DNA of 64,000 bases from Chlorops oryzae (lineage: Eukaryota > Arthropoda > Insecta > Diptera > Chloropidae): assembly GCA_020466095.1 (NCBI GenBank), contig CM035809.1:21341869-21405868 (forward strand), read 5' to 3'. Below are positions 11,153 to 27,200 of the stretch, one piece after another. The notes under the pieces are model-generated. The model made no database searches. It saw only the letters and a list, made by a program, of their open reading frames with translations, and was not told the origin of the DNA. Made by a program: the position numbers and the translations under genes. Within the stretch, counting starts at the first letter, position 1; each line of letters opens with the position of its first letter.

Positions 11153-13187
11153 ATAGATAGATTCAAGCAAGTTTTTAACATTCACATTGTTCGTTTTCAA
11201 GAATGTCCCTGTTTACATTAGGAGACTTTTGTCGCTTCGACACAATGATGGTGTGATATGTTCGTGGAAAGGAGAGGGTTTTTTTTCTCCCTTACCGGCT
11301 ACACTCTGACAGATGGAGAAATATGAAAAAAGTTATATATGTATGGAAAAATGGGAATATTATTGGAGCTTGAGGTCAAACCTCCATAATATTAACTACA
11401 AAGGTCGAATAATACAAACACAATTAAATTATATTCGTATATATAAAAATTCTATTAAAGTTATGACATGCACCGGGATAGTTCAATCCTACAAATTAAA
11501 TCAAATTAAACATATTTTTAAACATAAAAATTTAACAGCCGATAAAAATTTGTTTTTTTTTGTTTTAAATATCTAAATTTGCATTATATGAAGGTATTTA
11601 ATGATTAAACTCATTGAAGAAAAATCGGTAGGGCTGTATTTATGTATTTTCTATCAACCCATAATCAGAGATACACAATAAAGTGTCATGAAAGACATAC
11701 ATTAAGTTAAGAATTGTAATGAAATCAATTTTCGTTGGCTAGAGGGAGGAGGAAAAGAGAGAAAAAACGTCAACAATCCTCTACAATAAAATGTGTTTCA
11801 TATGATCTATCAGTTAGCGAAGGCGGTGGAACTTCAAGCAGTGAAATAACATAATCAATAACTATCCTATATCCCATATTTAAGCCTATCCAAGGTTGAG
11901 CGAAGAATGACAAAATTTTTTCCTGCCATATGAATTTTCTAGGTATGGATATCGCGACATATAAGATTAATGAAACTCAGTATGTAAATACAGGACAAAA
12001 ATAATATTAATTTTAACAGCACAAATATAACCTAAATTGGTCGTTTTAATCAAGCTGATTTTGTTAGGAGTTGCATAAATTGAATAAAATCAATGACATC
12101 AGTTTTGGACGTAATACCGCAGCAAAAATTAAGATTTTCGCAGTGATGCAGTAGATGTCAAATATATTTAAAAGCGCAATAGACCTACCGCAATTTCATT
12201 AAAGTTCGAACCCTATTAACAATTGACATCTCATTGACGGAGTACGTGCAACCAAGAAATGCCCAGTTTTTAAATAACTCTCCCCATATCGTTTTATTCA
12301 GAAAGTGTAAATTGACGGTCAACGAACTGACTAGTGTAAAATCCCTCATTGACTAGTGTAAAATGCCTCATTAACAACCAGGTAATAATATCGAAACGAT
12401 GTGCGGACCATATCTATTATTAGTAAGTATCGATAGTTCTCACCCATGCCTATAAAAGCGTAGCTCTTCGTGATTAAATTTTTGAAACAATTTAACAAAT
12501 AATAATAATTTAACGTTGAAGTGCTTACAGGCAATGAACACATATGGTTTGTATAATAGCATAGCGGCAAAAATGCAATAAATTAATCAAGTTTTCATAG
12601 CCAAACAACGCCCCAAGCGTGATTTATTGCTTCTTTCCGATTGGTTGGCTAAACGGAACTTAACTCAGTTTACAAGTTTACATTAGAGCATTGTAAAAAT
12701 TGATTACATATTTCCACTGTGTGTTTATGTTTGCCATTTTTATACATTTTTATGAATTTCTTTAGCATTTCTTTATTGTTTTCTCTACCTTATCTCCATT
12801 TTTTTGTACAGTTCCCGAAGAAATCATAATACTGTTGTTTTAAATGTTCTCTCAAAACCTTCAAACCTTCATTTAAAAAAAAAAAAATCCAAAAGCGATT
12901 TACACTTAAGACCATCACAAAACAACAACAACAACAACAACAACAATACTGCAACAGTGCCACAAGACAGAAATCAGAAAACTCTTTAATCATCACCCAC
13001 CATTCATTGCGCTGCGATTCAAAAAAGCGAAAAACTAAAAAAAAAAAAAGAAAAATTAATTGAAATTAACAAATATTACAAAAGTGCACCACTGCTACCA
13101 CACTACTACTACTACTACTGCTTAGCCCTTTTTTGAAAAGCGCTCAACAAACTGAAAAAACGAAAAGAAACCCTTCCATGCACGAAA
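11153..13187. other. Intergenic and MED31 upstream region
   Basis: No protein-coding exon is supported. An exact TATCGATA is at 12428-12435, about 760 bases upstream of the MED31 start. A (CAA)n run is at about 12923-12946 and an ACT-triplet run at about 13105-13122. The A-rich segment from 13000 onward is a likely MED31 5' UTR. Confidence 0.45.
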
Positions 13188-15419
13188 ATGGCAAAAATGT
13201 ATGGAAAGGGTAAGAGTAAGTACTCCCAAAACGTTCATCATTGAATCGTTCAATTATTTTCTTTTATTTTATTCATTTATATTCTATTTAGTTAACATTG
13301 ATGCTGTTTCGTTTTCGTTATTGTTTTGTAGAAATTTTGTCTGTTGCTGTTGTTCTTTCTGGTGACAAGCAATCTAGACTTTCTTTCATCAGATTAACAC
13401 CAGTTGAACATTTTCCAGCTTATCACGAATTTTAACTGAAACACAATTATCAATAGAAATGAATTTATATTTGTGCAGGAGCATTTTGAAGCGATGCCAG
13501 GACATGGGTGCGAGAATTTGATGTTGTCCCCGTTTGATAATGATGGCAATAATGCAATGATGCAATCAAGGAGTATCGATCTAATGGCAATGCCATGAAG
13601 GAAACCTGTTTGTTTATTTTTGCTGCTTTTGTACATATATATTTATTGACAATGGAGGACATTAATACATCGAACCCCGGCAACTAAAGAGACACAACTC
13701 AAAATTTCTCATTTTTCAGAAAACGCAAAAAACAAAATGCGTCGCAGTGTCAATCAAAGGAAGAAGAAAGGCATTACGGCTTTTTTTCGGCCTTTTATAA
13801 TAGGAAACACGGAATGGAATTTTTCCTGCAGGTAGACAGGTGACTAAGGAACAAGATTCATAGCATAACTCGAAAACCTTAAATTTTGAGTTGTGTCACT
13901 TTAGTTGCCAGGGTGCGATATGGGCATTTCTAAACGGACGCGACACTTAAATGAGCAATTTGAAGCCCCGAATTCAAGTACGCGGTAAATAGTACTTTTG
14001 CTTCTCAATACTTTCGTGCAGCTTATGCGGACTTTTATTATTTTCAAAGTCTCTATGCAGTCTCGAATGGTAATCAGCTATATACGGACGCGACAAAAAA
14101 GTTTACTTTTTTTCTGGAAATGCCCATATGTATTTTGAAGTACAGTAGGACTTCGTTAATTCGGCAAAACCCTTTGCGGATAATCGAGGCGTCCGGATTA
14201 TAGTATGCCATATTTGATGGTTATAATTCGCATGTTTAACCTTAGTTTCTTTAATCAACTTTTGAATTAAAAAGCAGAAAGACAGGCATTAACATGTTCA
14301 AAATTACAACCCAGTACGAAAAACAGTAAGTTTAAAGAAAAAATTAGTTAATTTCTTTGAAAAATCTGTAATTTCGCTTATGGCAGCCCCGCCACCCGCT
14401 TCCCACGGATCGCAGCGATCACCGAACAAACGGGAATCCGAACTACCGAGACCCTACTGTACTCCTCAATTCAAAAATATACTTCAAAAGCTTTCAAATC
14501 CGATGTAACAATTCAAAAGGAAATGTTTCTCTTTTGGGTCGATACTCGATGAGGATAAAATCATGTAGCACAATAATTGAAAGGAATAGATTATGTATAT
14601 ATATATGTACTGAATTAAAATCTCACCCTCGCTTGGCAACTTTCAAAAAGCTCCCTGCACATCCAAACATCAAAAATAGAAACAAATAAACCAAATCCCA
14701 CTCACTATTCTTTCGAAAGAAACCTCTCAAATTGAAAATTCTCTTTGAATTTAGCTGCCGTCGAAACGGAAGATCAGCAAAGACTACGTTTTCAAGTTGA
14801 ATTGGAATTTGTGCAATGCCTAGCGAATCCCAACTACTTAAATTGTAAGTAAAACTCTTATTTATCTCTGTCGCTCTCTCTCTCACTTTCCATTATCCAT
14901 TTGGGAAATATTTCAATTAATCCGAATTTCTTAGTTCTAGCACAAAGAGGCTATTTCAAGGATCAGGCCTTCATAAATTATCTCAAATATTTACAATATT
15001 GGAAGGATCCCGAATATGCCAAGTACCTGATGTATCCGATGTGTCTTTACTTTCTCGATCTTTTACAATACGAACATTTCCGACGTGAAATTGTCAATTC
15101 ACAATGTTGTAAATTTATCGACGACCAAGTTATATTACAATGGCAACATTATATTAGAAAGCGTATTAAAATGTTAAATGCTGTCAATGGTAATAATAAT
15201 CAATCTGGAGATAATAATGGTGATCAACAAGCAATAGAACAAAAAAATATGAACTCAACGACACAATCCATGGGTCTTCCGAATGGTATCGTGGTGGTGG
15301 TGGTGGTGGTAGGTAGTGGTAATAATAATAATAGTAATAAAAGTAATAATAATAATAATAATAATAATATTAATATGTCAATGCAGCATCTAAATGGAAA
15401 TATTATGAAAAAAATGTAA
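13188..15419 (+). CDS. MED31: Mediator complex subunit 31
   Basis: MED31 (Soh1 family) is a middle-module subunit of Mediator, linking activators to RNA polymerase II in the nucleus. Exons are 13188-13215, 14755-14844 and 14935-15419, giving 200 residues. The frame starts MAKMYGKGKTAVETED, continues through the family core with FVQCLANPNYLN and YLKYLQYWKDPEYAKYLMYP, and keeps FRREIVNSQCCKFIDDQ. After about residue 130 comes a low-complexity tail with a run of seven valines encoded by GTG/GTA codons and long asparagine runs from AAT repeats, unlike the conserved core. AATAAA is at 15648. A strong start context (A at -3, G at +4) favours this ATG over an overlapping upstream ATG at 13178. Intron 1 (1.5 kb) contains three abutting MITEs. 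Confidence 0.97.
13667..13921. mobile_element. MITE with ATATCGCACCCCGGC-type ends (copy 1)
   Basis: The left end carries ACCCCGGCAACTAAAGAGAC and the right end its inverted counterpart, finishing GGTGCGATAT. TIRs are about 40 bases with a few mismatches. It lies in MED31 intron 1 and directly abuts the next element. A longer copy with the same ends but different inner sequence is at 58482-58993. Confidence 0.8.
13921..14130. mobile_element. MITE with ATATGGGCATTTC ends and GGACGCGACA motifs
   Basis: The inverted ends are ATATGGGCATTTC and GAAATGCCCATAT. Just inside each end is a copy of ACGGACGCGACA, at 13934 and 14084, both on the plus strand. It is a shorter relative of the element at 7336-8009. 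Confidence 0.7.
14141..14462. mobile_element. Pogo-like MITE with TA target
   Basis: It is bounded by TA dinucleotides. The left end is CAGTAGGACTTCGTTAATTC and the right end is CCGAACTACCGAGACCCTAC followed by TG. These ends resemble those of pogo/Tigger-type elements, which insert at TA. It is about 320 bases and non-coding. Confidence 0.7.
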
Positions 15420-16181
15420 AATAGTTTTGATATAGCTCAATGAGATTTTATACAAGAATCTAGTGATAAAATTTGATAAGTAAAAACAAACAAACTTTTG
15501 TAGAAATTTAATAACAAATTGGCTATGATCTCTGTTGAAGCCGTTTAAATTTAATGCTATAATTTCTCACCTACGACTGTCTAGTTAGAATTAAGTGTTA
15601 GTATAATTTTAGATGTAATATATAATGTAAAAATTAACATAAACTGAAATAAATTATAGAATTGTTAATTTTTCATTCAAATCTTTGTATGTTCAGATTT
15701 CTATTTCTGAAAAGTGGCAAATCTCACACAATCTTACATATTCCCATAATTCATATCACCATCATTCTTCGATTTACAACAAACCTGTCTGGTATCCTTA
15801 ACATTGCAGCGAGAGGTTCGAAAGTATTCAAGATAGCGACTATTAGGAATGATCTTAAAGAGAGAACATTACCTCTTCATGGACACTAAACTTTAATTTA
15901 TTCAGAGTTGAATCCTATTCCTTGAAGTGTAGTTTTTTCGAGCAGTTAAATGAAAGGATCAAGAAATTAATAATTTCATATTTTCCTATACAAAATGGCA
16001 AAATGAAAATATACCCTCAATTTCATTCTTACATTCAATCAATGGAGGTTCCATGAAACTATAGCAACATAAACCGATGGGGGCTCTCTGTATTTTTAAT
16101 AAAAAAGAAATTTCTTCTTGCAAAAATTCATAAATAAAATGGAATATTTTTCAGCTATAAAAGCAACCGAATCGTTTCAAG
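15420..16181. other. MED31 3' UTR and SLX1 promoter region
   Basis: The MED31 poly(A) signal AATAAA is at 15648-15653. The remaining 530 bases to the SLX1 start hold no further exon. A polypyrimidine-CAG sequence just upstream of the SLX1 ATG could be an acceptor for a non-coding 5' exon. Confidence 0.5.
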
Positions 16182-17262
16182 ATGAACTCGAACACTGATC
16201 AGCATACCGGACGTTTCTTTGGCGTATATCTGTTAATTAGTCAAAGCATTGAGAAGCGATTTAAGGGAAAATGCTATGTCGGTTTTACGGTTAATCCGAA
16301 TCGTCGGATTAATCAACATAATCGTGGCATGGATTTTGGTGGTGCCAGACAAACGAGTAACAGAGGACCATGGAAAATGGTCATGATCGTGCATAATTTT
16401 CCAAATAATATATCCGCTTTGCAGGTAAAAGGCAAAAAATTTTAATTATTAAATAAAGAAATTTATATAAATTTTTGTTGCTTACAGTTCGAATGGGCGT
16501 GGCAACAGCCAATGCATTCATCACGTCTAAAAAACTTTCCTGATCTCAAACGAAAAACATATAAGGAAACATGGTTTCAATACAATTTTCGTATATTGAG
16601 TCGTATGTTGAATGTTGGACCATGGAAGCGTTTACCATTAACTATTCGTTGGCTAGAACCGGAATTCGAACGTGATTTTGATGTAAAAATTATTCTTGCA
16701 TTGCAATTGAAATTTTTAATTTAGTTTATTTCCCTTTTTATAGACAAATTTATTACCACCATCCCATATGCCGATCATAAGCGGACGCATTAAAATAATA
16801 ACAAAAGCTCCAGCAATAAAAGAAACTCAACGTACACAACGTATTCAATGGTCACTTGAATGTCATCTTTGTAAGAAATCCATCGAAAATCCTGAACGTT
16901 CACGTATTTGGTGTATAAATGAAATTTGTAAACTGACCTGTCACATCATTTGTTTGGCTAATTACATGATCGCTTCAGATATACGCAATCGTGGACATTT
17001 TATACCCATTGCAGGAGAATGTCCTATATGTGAGACTAAATTTCGATGGGCTGATCTTCTTCAGCATAAGTATAAAATGCAAGGTGTATTAACTGAAGCG
17101 GAATCTGATGACTCAGATTGCGAGGAGAAAATGGAACGTGGACGTGATGCAGAGACGTGCGATGGAGAATTGAGTGATAATGAACAAGAAGCGCATGTAC
17201 TTGATGAAGAGAATGTTGTCAATGATCCGGGAAATATTGAAGTTTATGAGTTGAGTGATTAG
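16182..17262 (+). CDS. SLX1: Structure-specific endonuclease subunit SLX1
   Basis: SLX1 is the nuclease partner of SLX4 (MUS312 in flies). The complex cuts branched DNA and Holliday junctions in the nucleus. Exons are 16182-16424, 16488-16682 and 16744-17262, all phase 0, giving 318 residues. The GIY-YIG nuclease domain is at the N terminus: FFGVYLLI, then [17 protein letters not shown] with the catalytic arginine region, and the metal-binding glutamate in FEWAWQ (Glu83). The zinc-binding C-terminal domain starts at Cys186 (CHLCKK) and continues with [18 protein letters not shown] and [11 protein letters not shown]. The last 50 residues are acidic and probably flexible. AATAAA is at 17331. 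It is read in the same direction as MED31, 760 bases downstream. Confidence 0.96.
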
Positions 17263-18373
17263 AATTTTTAAGAAAGTATTTCAATTTGTCTGAATTAAAA
17301 ATATATTATGCATGTTTTCACATTTTAAATAATAAAAGTTTTTAAATAGAAAGTCTCGACCTTGTGCCAATGATGCAAATCCCTTTAGCAAACCAATAAT
17401 TTGCTACTTATGTTAGCTTATATAAATTATACAGGACTTTTGAATTTCAGTATTCAAAAAATAAAAAAAACCGAATTTAAATGATAGTTTTATCTCGATC
17501 TACAAAGCATAAAAATTCGACCAATTTCGGGGAAAAACTCCTTTTCAGTAGCTTAGTGAGGGGGTTGAAATCACTTTTTCATAAGGCCTTTTACTTAGGC
17601 AGGGGGAGTATTTCCCCCATTGTCCCGGGGGGTCGAAATGCCACGTACCACAGCTGCATTCATTTTGTAATGCTTTGTTCTTTTTTTTTTTTTTTTTTGG
17701 CTGATAAAAAATGGAAATTTGGAGTCACATTAAGTTCCTTTACATTAGAACCAGGTATATTCCGCGTTTATATACATAAGTCAGGTATATATTTCGGCTA
17801 GTTAGATACCAATGCGTCAGGATTAATTTAGTTTGACCCTCCCCACGCCCTAATCGGGATACTGGTTTCCAGAGTTGGTTGACGTCGAATCATTGTGTTA
17901 AGCTTTATTAGCAGTTGAATTTCCCGATTCGAGTGCCCTGGAGGTACTTATAATTCCTCCTAAGCACAGCGATTCATTTGACAATTCCCGTTTTTTTCAT
18001 ATTAAAACTCGTTGACTCTAGGCGTCAGTGTCCAAACAAAATGGCGATTATTTCACAATGTGACCGCACGTAAATTGATCCTATTGTACTCATTTGAAAT
18101 TTCGTTACGAAACTGTATGCTATTGTTCTTCAATTAAAAACCTTCATTACAGTAAGCTCTAAAGCAGAATATGTATCAATGAAAAAGTACCTAACATAAT
18201 AAGCTTATCAATGGGTAATAAGCAAATATTATTGAATTCGGAATTTGAAACTTCAAATGGATTGAACCGTTCCATACCAGGCGGCATATTTTTGAAAAAA
18301 AAATTGAAGACATACTTGAATGTGTTTCCATCTCAAAATATAACAATACGGCAACTCCACTAGCAGTTCAAAT
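17263..18373. other. SLX1 3' UTR and intergenic DNA
   Basis: After the SLX1 poly(A) signal at 17331 I see no exon. There is a T run at about 17681-17698 and a G/C-rich patch at 17600-17650. The sequence CAGGTATATWTTYCG occurs twice at about 17752 and 17782. Confidence 0.4.
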
Positions 18374-18523
18374 GTGTCCTTTTACATTAGGGCAACTATT
18401 GCCGGCAATTTGTTGGTTTATGGCGAGACGAAGCGCGGAGAGGTACTTTCTCTTCATCCCGAGCTTCGTCACGCCGATAAACCAAAAAATTGCCGGCAAT
18501 AGTTGCCTAATGTAAAAGGGCAC
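18374..18523. mobile_element. Palindromic MITE, GTGYCCTTTTA ends (copy 2)
   Basis: This is the second copy of the family at 11022-11152, with the same outer arms containing TTAGGGCAACTATTGCCGGC. Its inner part also pairs: GGTTTATGGCG near the left and CGCCGATAAACC near the right, with GACGAAGC matching GCTTCGTC. The 150 bases would form a nearly full-length hairpin. Confidence 0.8.
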
Positions 18524-18582
18524 AATGATGCGCTTCATGGAGCTACGGTGCGCTGCAACTAGGGATATCAATTTTAAAGTCT

Positions 18583-18590
18583 TATCGATA
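18583..18590. promoter_or_regulatory. DRE-type TATCGATA site
   Basis: An exact TATCGATA lies 280 bases upstream of the plus-strand zinc-finger gene start. Near matches with ATCGATA follow at about 18776 and 18795. Confidence 0.5.
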
Positions 18591-18869
18591 CTCGATACCG
18601 TTTTCATCTTAAAATAATTTATTGACTCCTTGAATGAAATAAATTCGCTATTTCTTATTAGATAGTTACAGCTTATTAAATATTGTAAAAAGCAATAATT
18701 ACCAATAAGATGAATAACAAACAAACATGGAATCCATACTTAACCACTTCCTCAATTTCAAGTATCGAAAAGCGACATCGATATATTTCATTGCATCGAT
18801 AAGGCATATACATCCCCAATCGAGCGTTGAAGTAAACAAATTCTCTAGTTGGCCGAAAAAAATTGAAAA

Positions 18870-20263
<1,394 letters not shown>

Positions 20264-20408
20264 TTTCTTAGCTTATCCATATTAAAAGCATAAGAAACAA
20301 TTTATCATTAACTTATAGTATGTAATTGAAAATTAATAATTTACTGTACAAAAAAAAACTTGAGTGAATTTTCTCTAAAAATTAATGTTTATTTTACTTA
20401 GCGAAATC

Positions 20409-22856
<2,448 letters not shown>

Positions 22857-22865
<9 letters not shown>

Positions 22866-23750
22866 TTTAATAAATAATTCGCGTTTGTTTACAATCTAAA
22901 ATTATTTGACAGGTGCCCATTAGAGCTGGAATGCTATCGATACTATTGATCGACGACAATCGATTGTTTCAGCTATTGTAAAAGAAAGGTGTATCGTACG
23001 ATAATAAAAATAAATAAGCCCAATTCAAAAATTCTTTGAATTTAAAAATAATATAAAAATTCAAAATTTGTTTGTTTTATATCCGATGTCCGGCCTTAAA
23101 TTTAGTATGCGGCTGGAAACCGCACATTAAAAATTTGTACTATGAACGCAGATTTGAAAATGGAGCGATTGTAGGAAACCCGATGCAGATTCCTCTAATT
23201 ATTTCCATTTAATAGAATAATTTCCATTTGTTTCAATTGAAAATTATTTGCATGTGCATTAGTTCGGATGCTATCGAAATTATCGACGACATATTTTTAA
23301 AGCTATTTAAAAGAAAACGAGTCATCGTACGATATAAAAATTAAATAAAACAAAATTTAAATCAATTAAAAATTCAAACATTTGTTTGCTTTTATATCCG
23401 ATGGACTTAAATTAGTATGGGCTGGAAAGACATAAAACATTTATCTATGTTAAGCAGATTTGAAAATGGAGTCGATTGTTTAGCCGAAACCTCGATTTGC
23501 AGTCCTCTAAATTTTTTAAAGAAAATTTTCATTTTTTGAGATTTTTCATTGTAGTTCGGTGCAACCGAAGATACCGAGGATTATTTTTAAAGCCTTCAAA
23601 AATAAAACGAGTCACGCTCTTTATAAATATTTCAATTAAATAAACATTTTGCTTGATAGCGAGGGACGTATGGGGGAATAGAGATACAAACATTTATCTG
23701 TCGTTAAAGTAAAATATCTGTCTTTGCGCCAAGTGTTTGGCGAGCCTCAG
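22857..23750. repeat. Tandem triplication of the zinc-finger gene promoter region
   Basis: The 350 bases directly upstream of the minus-strand ZAD gene (about 22857-23205) are repeated at about 23206-23540, and again, more decayed, at about 23541-23750. Shared blocks include ATTTCCATTT at the unit start, ATCGTACGAT, TTTTATATCCGATG, and GCAGATTTGAAAATGGAG. The third copy keeps the order but few intact blocks. An exact TATCGATA is at 22935-22942 in the gene-proximal unit only. Confidence 0.8.
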
Positions 23751-24241
23751 TGATTTAAATTTATATTTTTTCCAACGGTTTTTTTTTATTTTCCGATATT
23801 TTTCGAACCGGGAACAAAAATCCATCTAAATATTTCAAAAAAGAATCTGAAATTATTGATTTTATTATAAAAATGAAATATTTAAATATTTTGGTAGAGA
23901 AAATGATGCCGACTATATTCTTAAAATATGAACAAAATAATTCACTCACTAAGATATGGTATGGAATATTTTCATACCAATTTTTATGTATAAAAATAAA
24001 TAGTTAAAATCTTCGCATTTTAATAATTTAAGAGCTGTATTTGCTTTGAAAAAACAACAAACAAATGTACAAAACGGTGGTTAAAAATTCAAATATTCAA
24101 AATTAATTTGTATTTCATCGAGAAAAAACTACATATAACTGGACAAAATGTACAGGTACAGTTTGGAACTTTTTAAGTATTACGGTATTCTACATGTGCT
24201 GTATAAAAAAAAAAAAAAGTATGAAACAATACTAATTCTAT
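23751..24241. other. Intergenic, downstream of FntB
   Basis: No exon is supported. It is AT-rich sequence between the third promoter repeat and the FntB stop codon, and includes the FntB 3' UTR. I found no close consensus poly(A) signal for FntB. Confidence 0.4.
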
Positions 24242-27200
24242 TTAGCTTGATGAGCTTTCATCGATTGAAGAACTGGATAGAGACGATTTCACGGATCCAT
24301 TGTTATTCATATTATGAAAGCCATCAGATTTACAGTCCATTTGTTCGAAATATTTTATAGCCGCTGCAACAGCAAAAGGTGGGATGTTAAATAGCGGATG
24401 TGTGGGTAAAACTTCATTGACGGGATTTCCAAGAATTTGCGGATGTAAGGTGGATTCGGCATGTTGTGCGATCGCTACACCACTAAGGGTATAACATGTA
24501 TGGTAGAGATCTTGTGGTCTATAATAATATTGAATGTAGAGGATGAAAATATTTCTCAATTGATTTAATTCGTTTTGCTTACTTTCCGGGTTTATCTATT
24601 AGACCACCACCGGGCTTTTGACAACAGAGTATAATGTATTCTTGTAGAGCGTTCACATCGAAAAGACACTGCTTCACGCTTTTAGCTAATTGACAGTTAC
24701 AAAAAATCTTTTTTTTAAGATACCACTAAAGAATGTAGATGAACTTACTATCCTGCACCATCAATGCTTGTGTTATGGGTGCACATGCACCAACCCAAAA
24801 TGAATAGCAGCCATCAACTAGCTTATTCGTTCGTCCCTGAAAACCGCCTTCGTAGGCCATCTGCCTTTGCAGAGTCCATTTCTATGCGGCGGATGAGAAT
24901 TTTAATCGCAATTCGCATGCATACTAATCCTACTTACTCACCAGCAATAGTTGCTTATCACATTTATGACCTTCGTTGAGCATTGCCAATGCAGCTATCG
25001 CACAGAACGTATAGCCACCATGAGCTTCTAGTCCTGGCGTACCACCAAAACCACCTTCATACGATTGACAGGAAGCAATCCAGTCGCCAGTCTTAGAAAA
25101 GAGCTTTTCAATTATATCCGAATTGATGTTCGTTAATTTCGCACACGAAATTGCACAATAAACGCCACGCACATCGATCTCCCCATCGACATTCATTTTA
25201 AAAGATCCATCCACTTGACGTACTGAAAATAAAAAGTTAACCAACGATTCACGATCGATCGCACGATAGGCAGCTTCCGTTCCAATTATACACAGAGAAT
25301 TCACAGCAGCATAGGTTGGCGCCAAATGTGGATATTGTCCTGGTCCGCCACCAAAACCACCATTTGGATGACGGCATCTAGAAAAAAGAATTCAATTGAT
25401 ATTCAATATTCCATCCTTCGTTCATTTCATGCAACTTACTTAACTAGAAACTCAACCACATGCTGCAACGTTTCATCATCGAAAGAGAAGTTGAGTGTGT
25501 GTGCTGCTTGGAGTATCCAAAAGACATTCCATGGTCGACTACTGTCCAGGCATTCGTAATTACAAGGTAAATGATGAAGCATGCGTTCCAAATAACGGAT
25601 GTGCTCTTCACGATTTATAACCGCCACAGCGGGATCCAAATGTTGCAATTGGTGGAAACGATCATAGCATTTCTCGATGGTGGATTCGGTCTGTTTCTAT
25701 TCGTTATAAGGAAAATATATTTTTGAGAAAAATGTATTTTAATGAAATGTGACTAAAAGTGGACTATGGAATGATATGAAATATATATGGATTAATATAT
25801 AAATACGTACTAGTGTTGCAGGGAATGCCAACATTCTTTAATATTCGCGAATGCGAATATGGAGTTTTTGAATCCCGAAATATCGAAATAATACGATATT
25901 TTTGGATCCAACGCCGTAGGAGCCTGCTAGTGTTGGTTCCGAGGGATTGGCGGGATAGGAAAGAAACAGTAATGAAACATTTTTTCTTGATCTCTTGAGT
26001 TGAAGCCGTATTGAAAAATTTAATTTTACTTAGCATCCGTATTTATAGAAAATAGGTCTCTATAAGTCCGTTAAAGGAAACGAAATTACTATCAGTCTGG
26101 TGGTTCAATGGGAAAATACATTTATTTGTTTGCAAGGGGGTACCAACTGCAAGGGTGGAAGGCGAGAAGACTTTTTCTTCTCTGGAAATATTTATAGTCC
26201 AACGATGGAACAATTCTAGTTGCTGGCCGTTTCTGGGATCTTTTTTTTTGGGTCCCAATCTATAGAAAATGATTCGAAATCTGCAATCGTTTTTTGGCTC
26301 CTCATGTCATTCTACGGATTGGCTCCTCATGTCCTTCCATACATAACAGACATTTTAACAGTTTTCGAGAGTTTTTACCTTTTAAATCCATTAATAGAAT
26401 TGTAATTTTTTCTCCTAATTTTTTCTCCTAATTTTTTCTTCCAATTTTTTCTTCCAATTTTTTCTCCTAATTTTTTCTTCCAATTTTTTCTTCCAATTTT
26501 TTCTCCCAATTTTTTCTCCTAATTTTTTCTCCCAATTTTTTCTCCAATTTTTTCTTCAATTTTTTCTCCAATTTTTTCATTTCTCCAATTTTTTCTCCTA
26601 ATTTTTTCCTTTTCCATTTTTTCCCAATTTTTTCTCCAATTTTTTCTCCAATTTTCTAATTTTTTCCATTTTTTTCTCTAATTTTTTCTCATTTCTTCAA
26701 TTTTTTCTCCAATTTTTTCTCCATTTTTTCTCAATTTTTTCTTCCAATTTTTTCTTCCAATTTTTTCTCCAATTTTTTCTCCCAATTTTTTTCTCCCAAT
26801 TTTTTCTCCCTATTTTTTCTTCCAATTTTTTCTTTCTCAATTTTTTCTCCAATTTTTTCTCCTAATTTTTTCTCTAATTTTTCCAATTTTTTCTTCCAAT
26901 TTTTTCTCCAATTTTTTCTTCCAATTTTTTCTTCCTCAATTTTTCCCAATTTTTCTCCTAATTTTTTCTCCAATTTTTTCTTCCAATTTTTTCTCCAATT
27001 TTTTTCATTTTCTCAATTTTTTCTTCATTTTTTCTCCAATTTTTTCTCCTAATTTTTTCTCCCAATTTTTTCTCCTAATTTTGTCTTGCAATACAATTAA
27101 TATATTATCAAGATACCATCTGCTGGCACTATATGTAATACATTTGTATTATATTTGTACGCACGTTGCCGTTGAAACTTTTGGAGTGATGTCTTCCGCA

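Noticed and set aside
11313..11576. A nuclear copy of mitochondrial DNA, suggested by very AT-rich, tyrosine/isoleucine-rich frames.
   Set aside because: I could not match it to any mitochondrial gene or gene order by eye.
26731..26973. A lysine/glutamate-rich 80-residue minus-strand frame.
   Set aside because: It is the FntB intron 1 minisatellite read in one frame.
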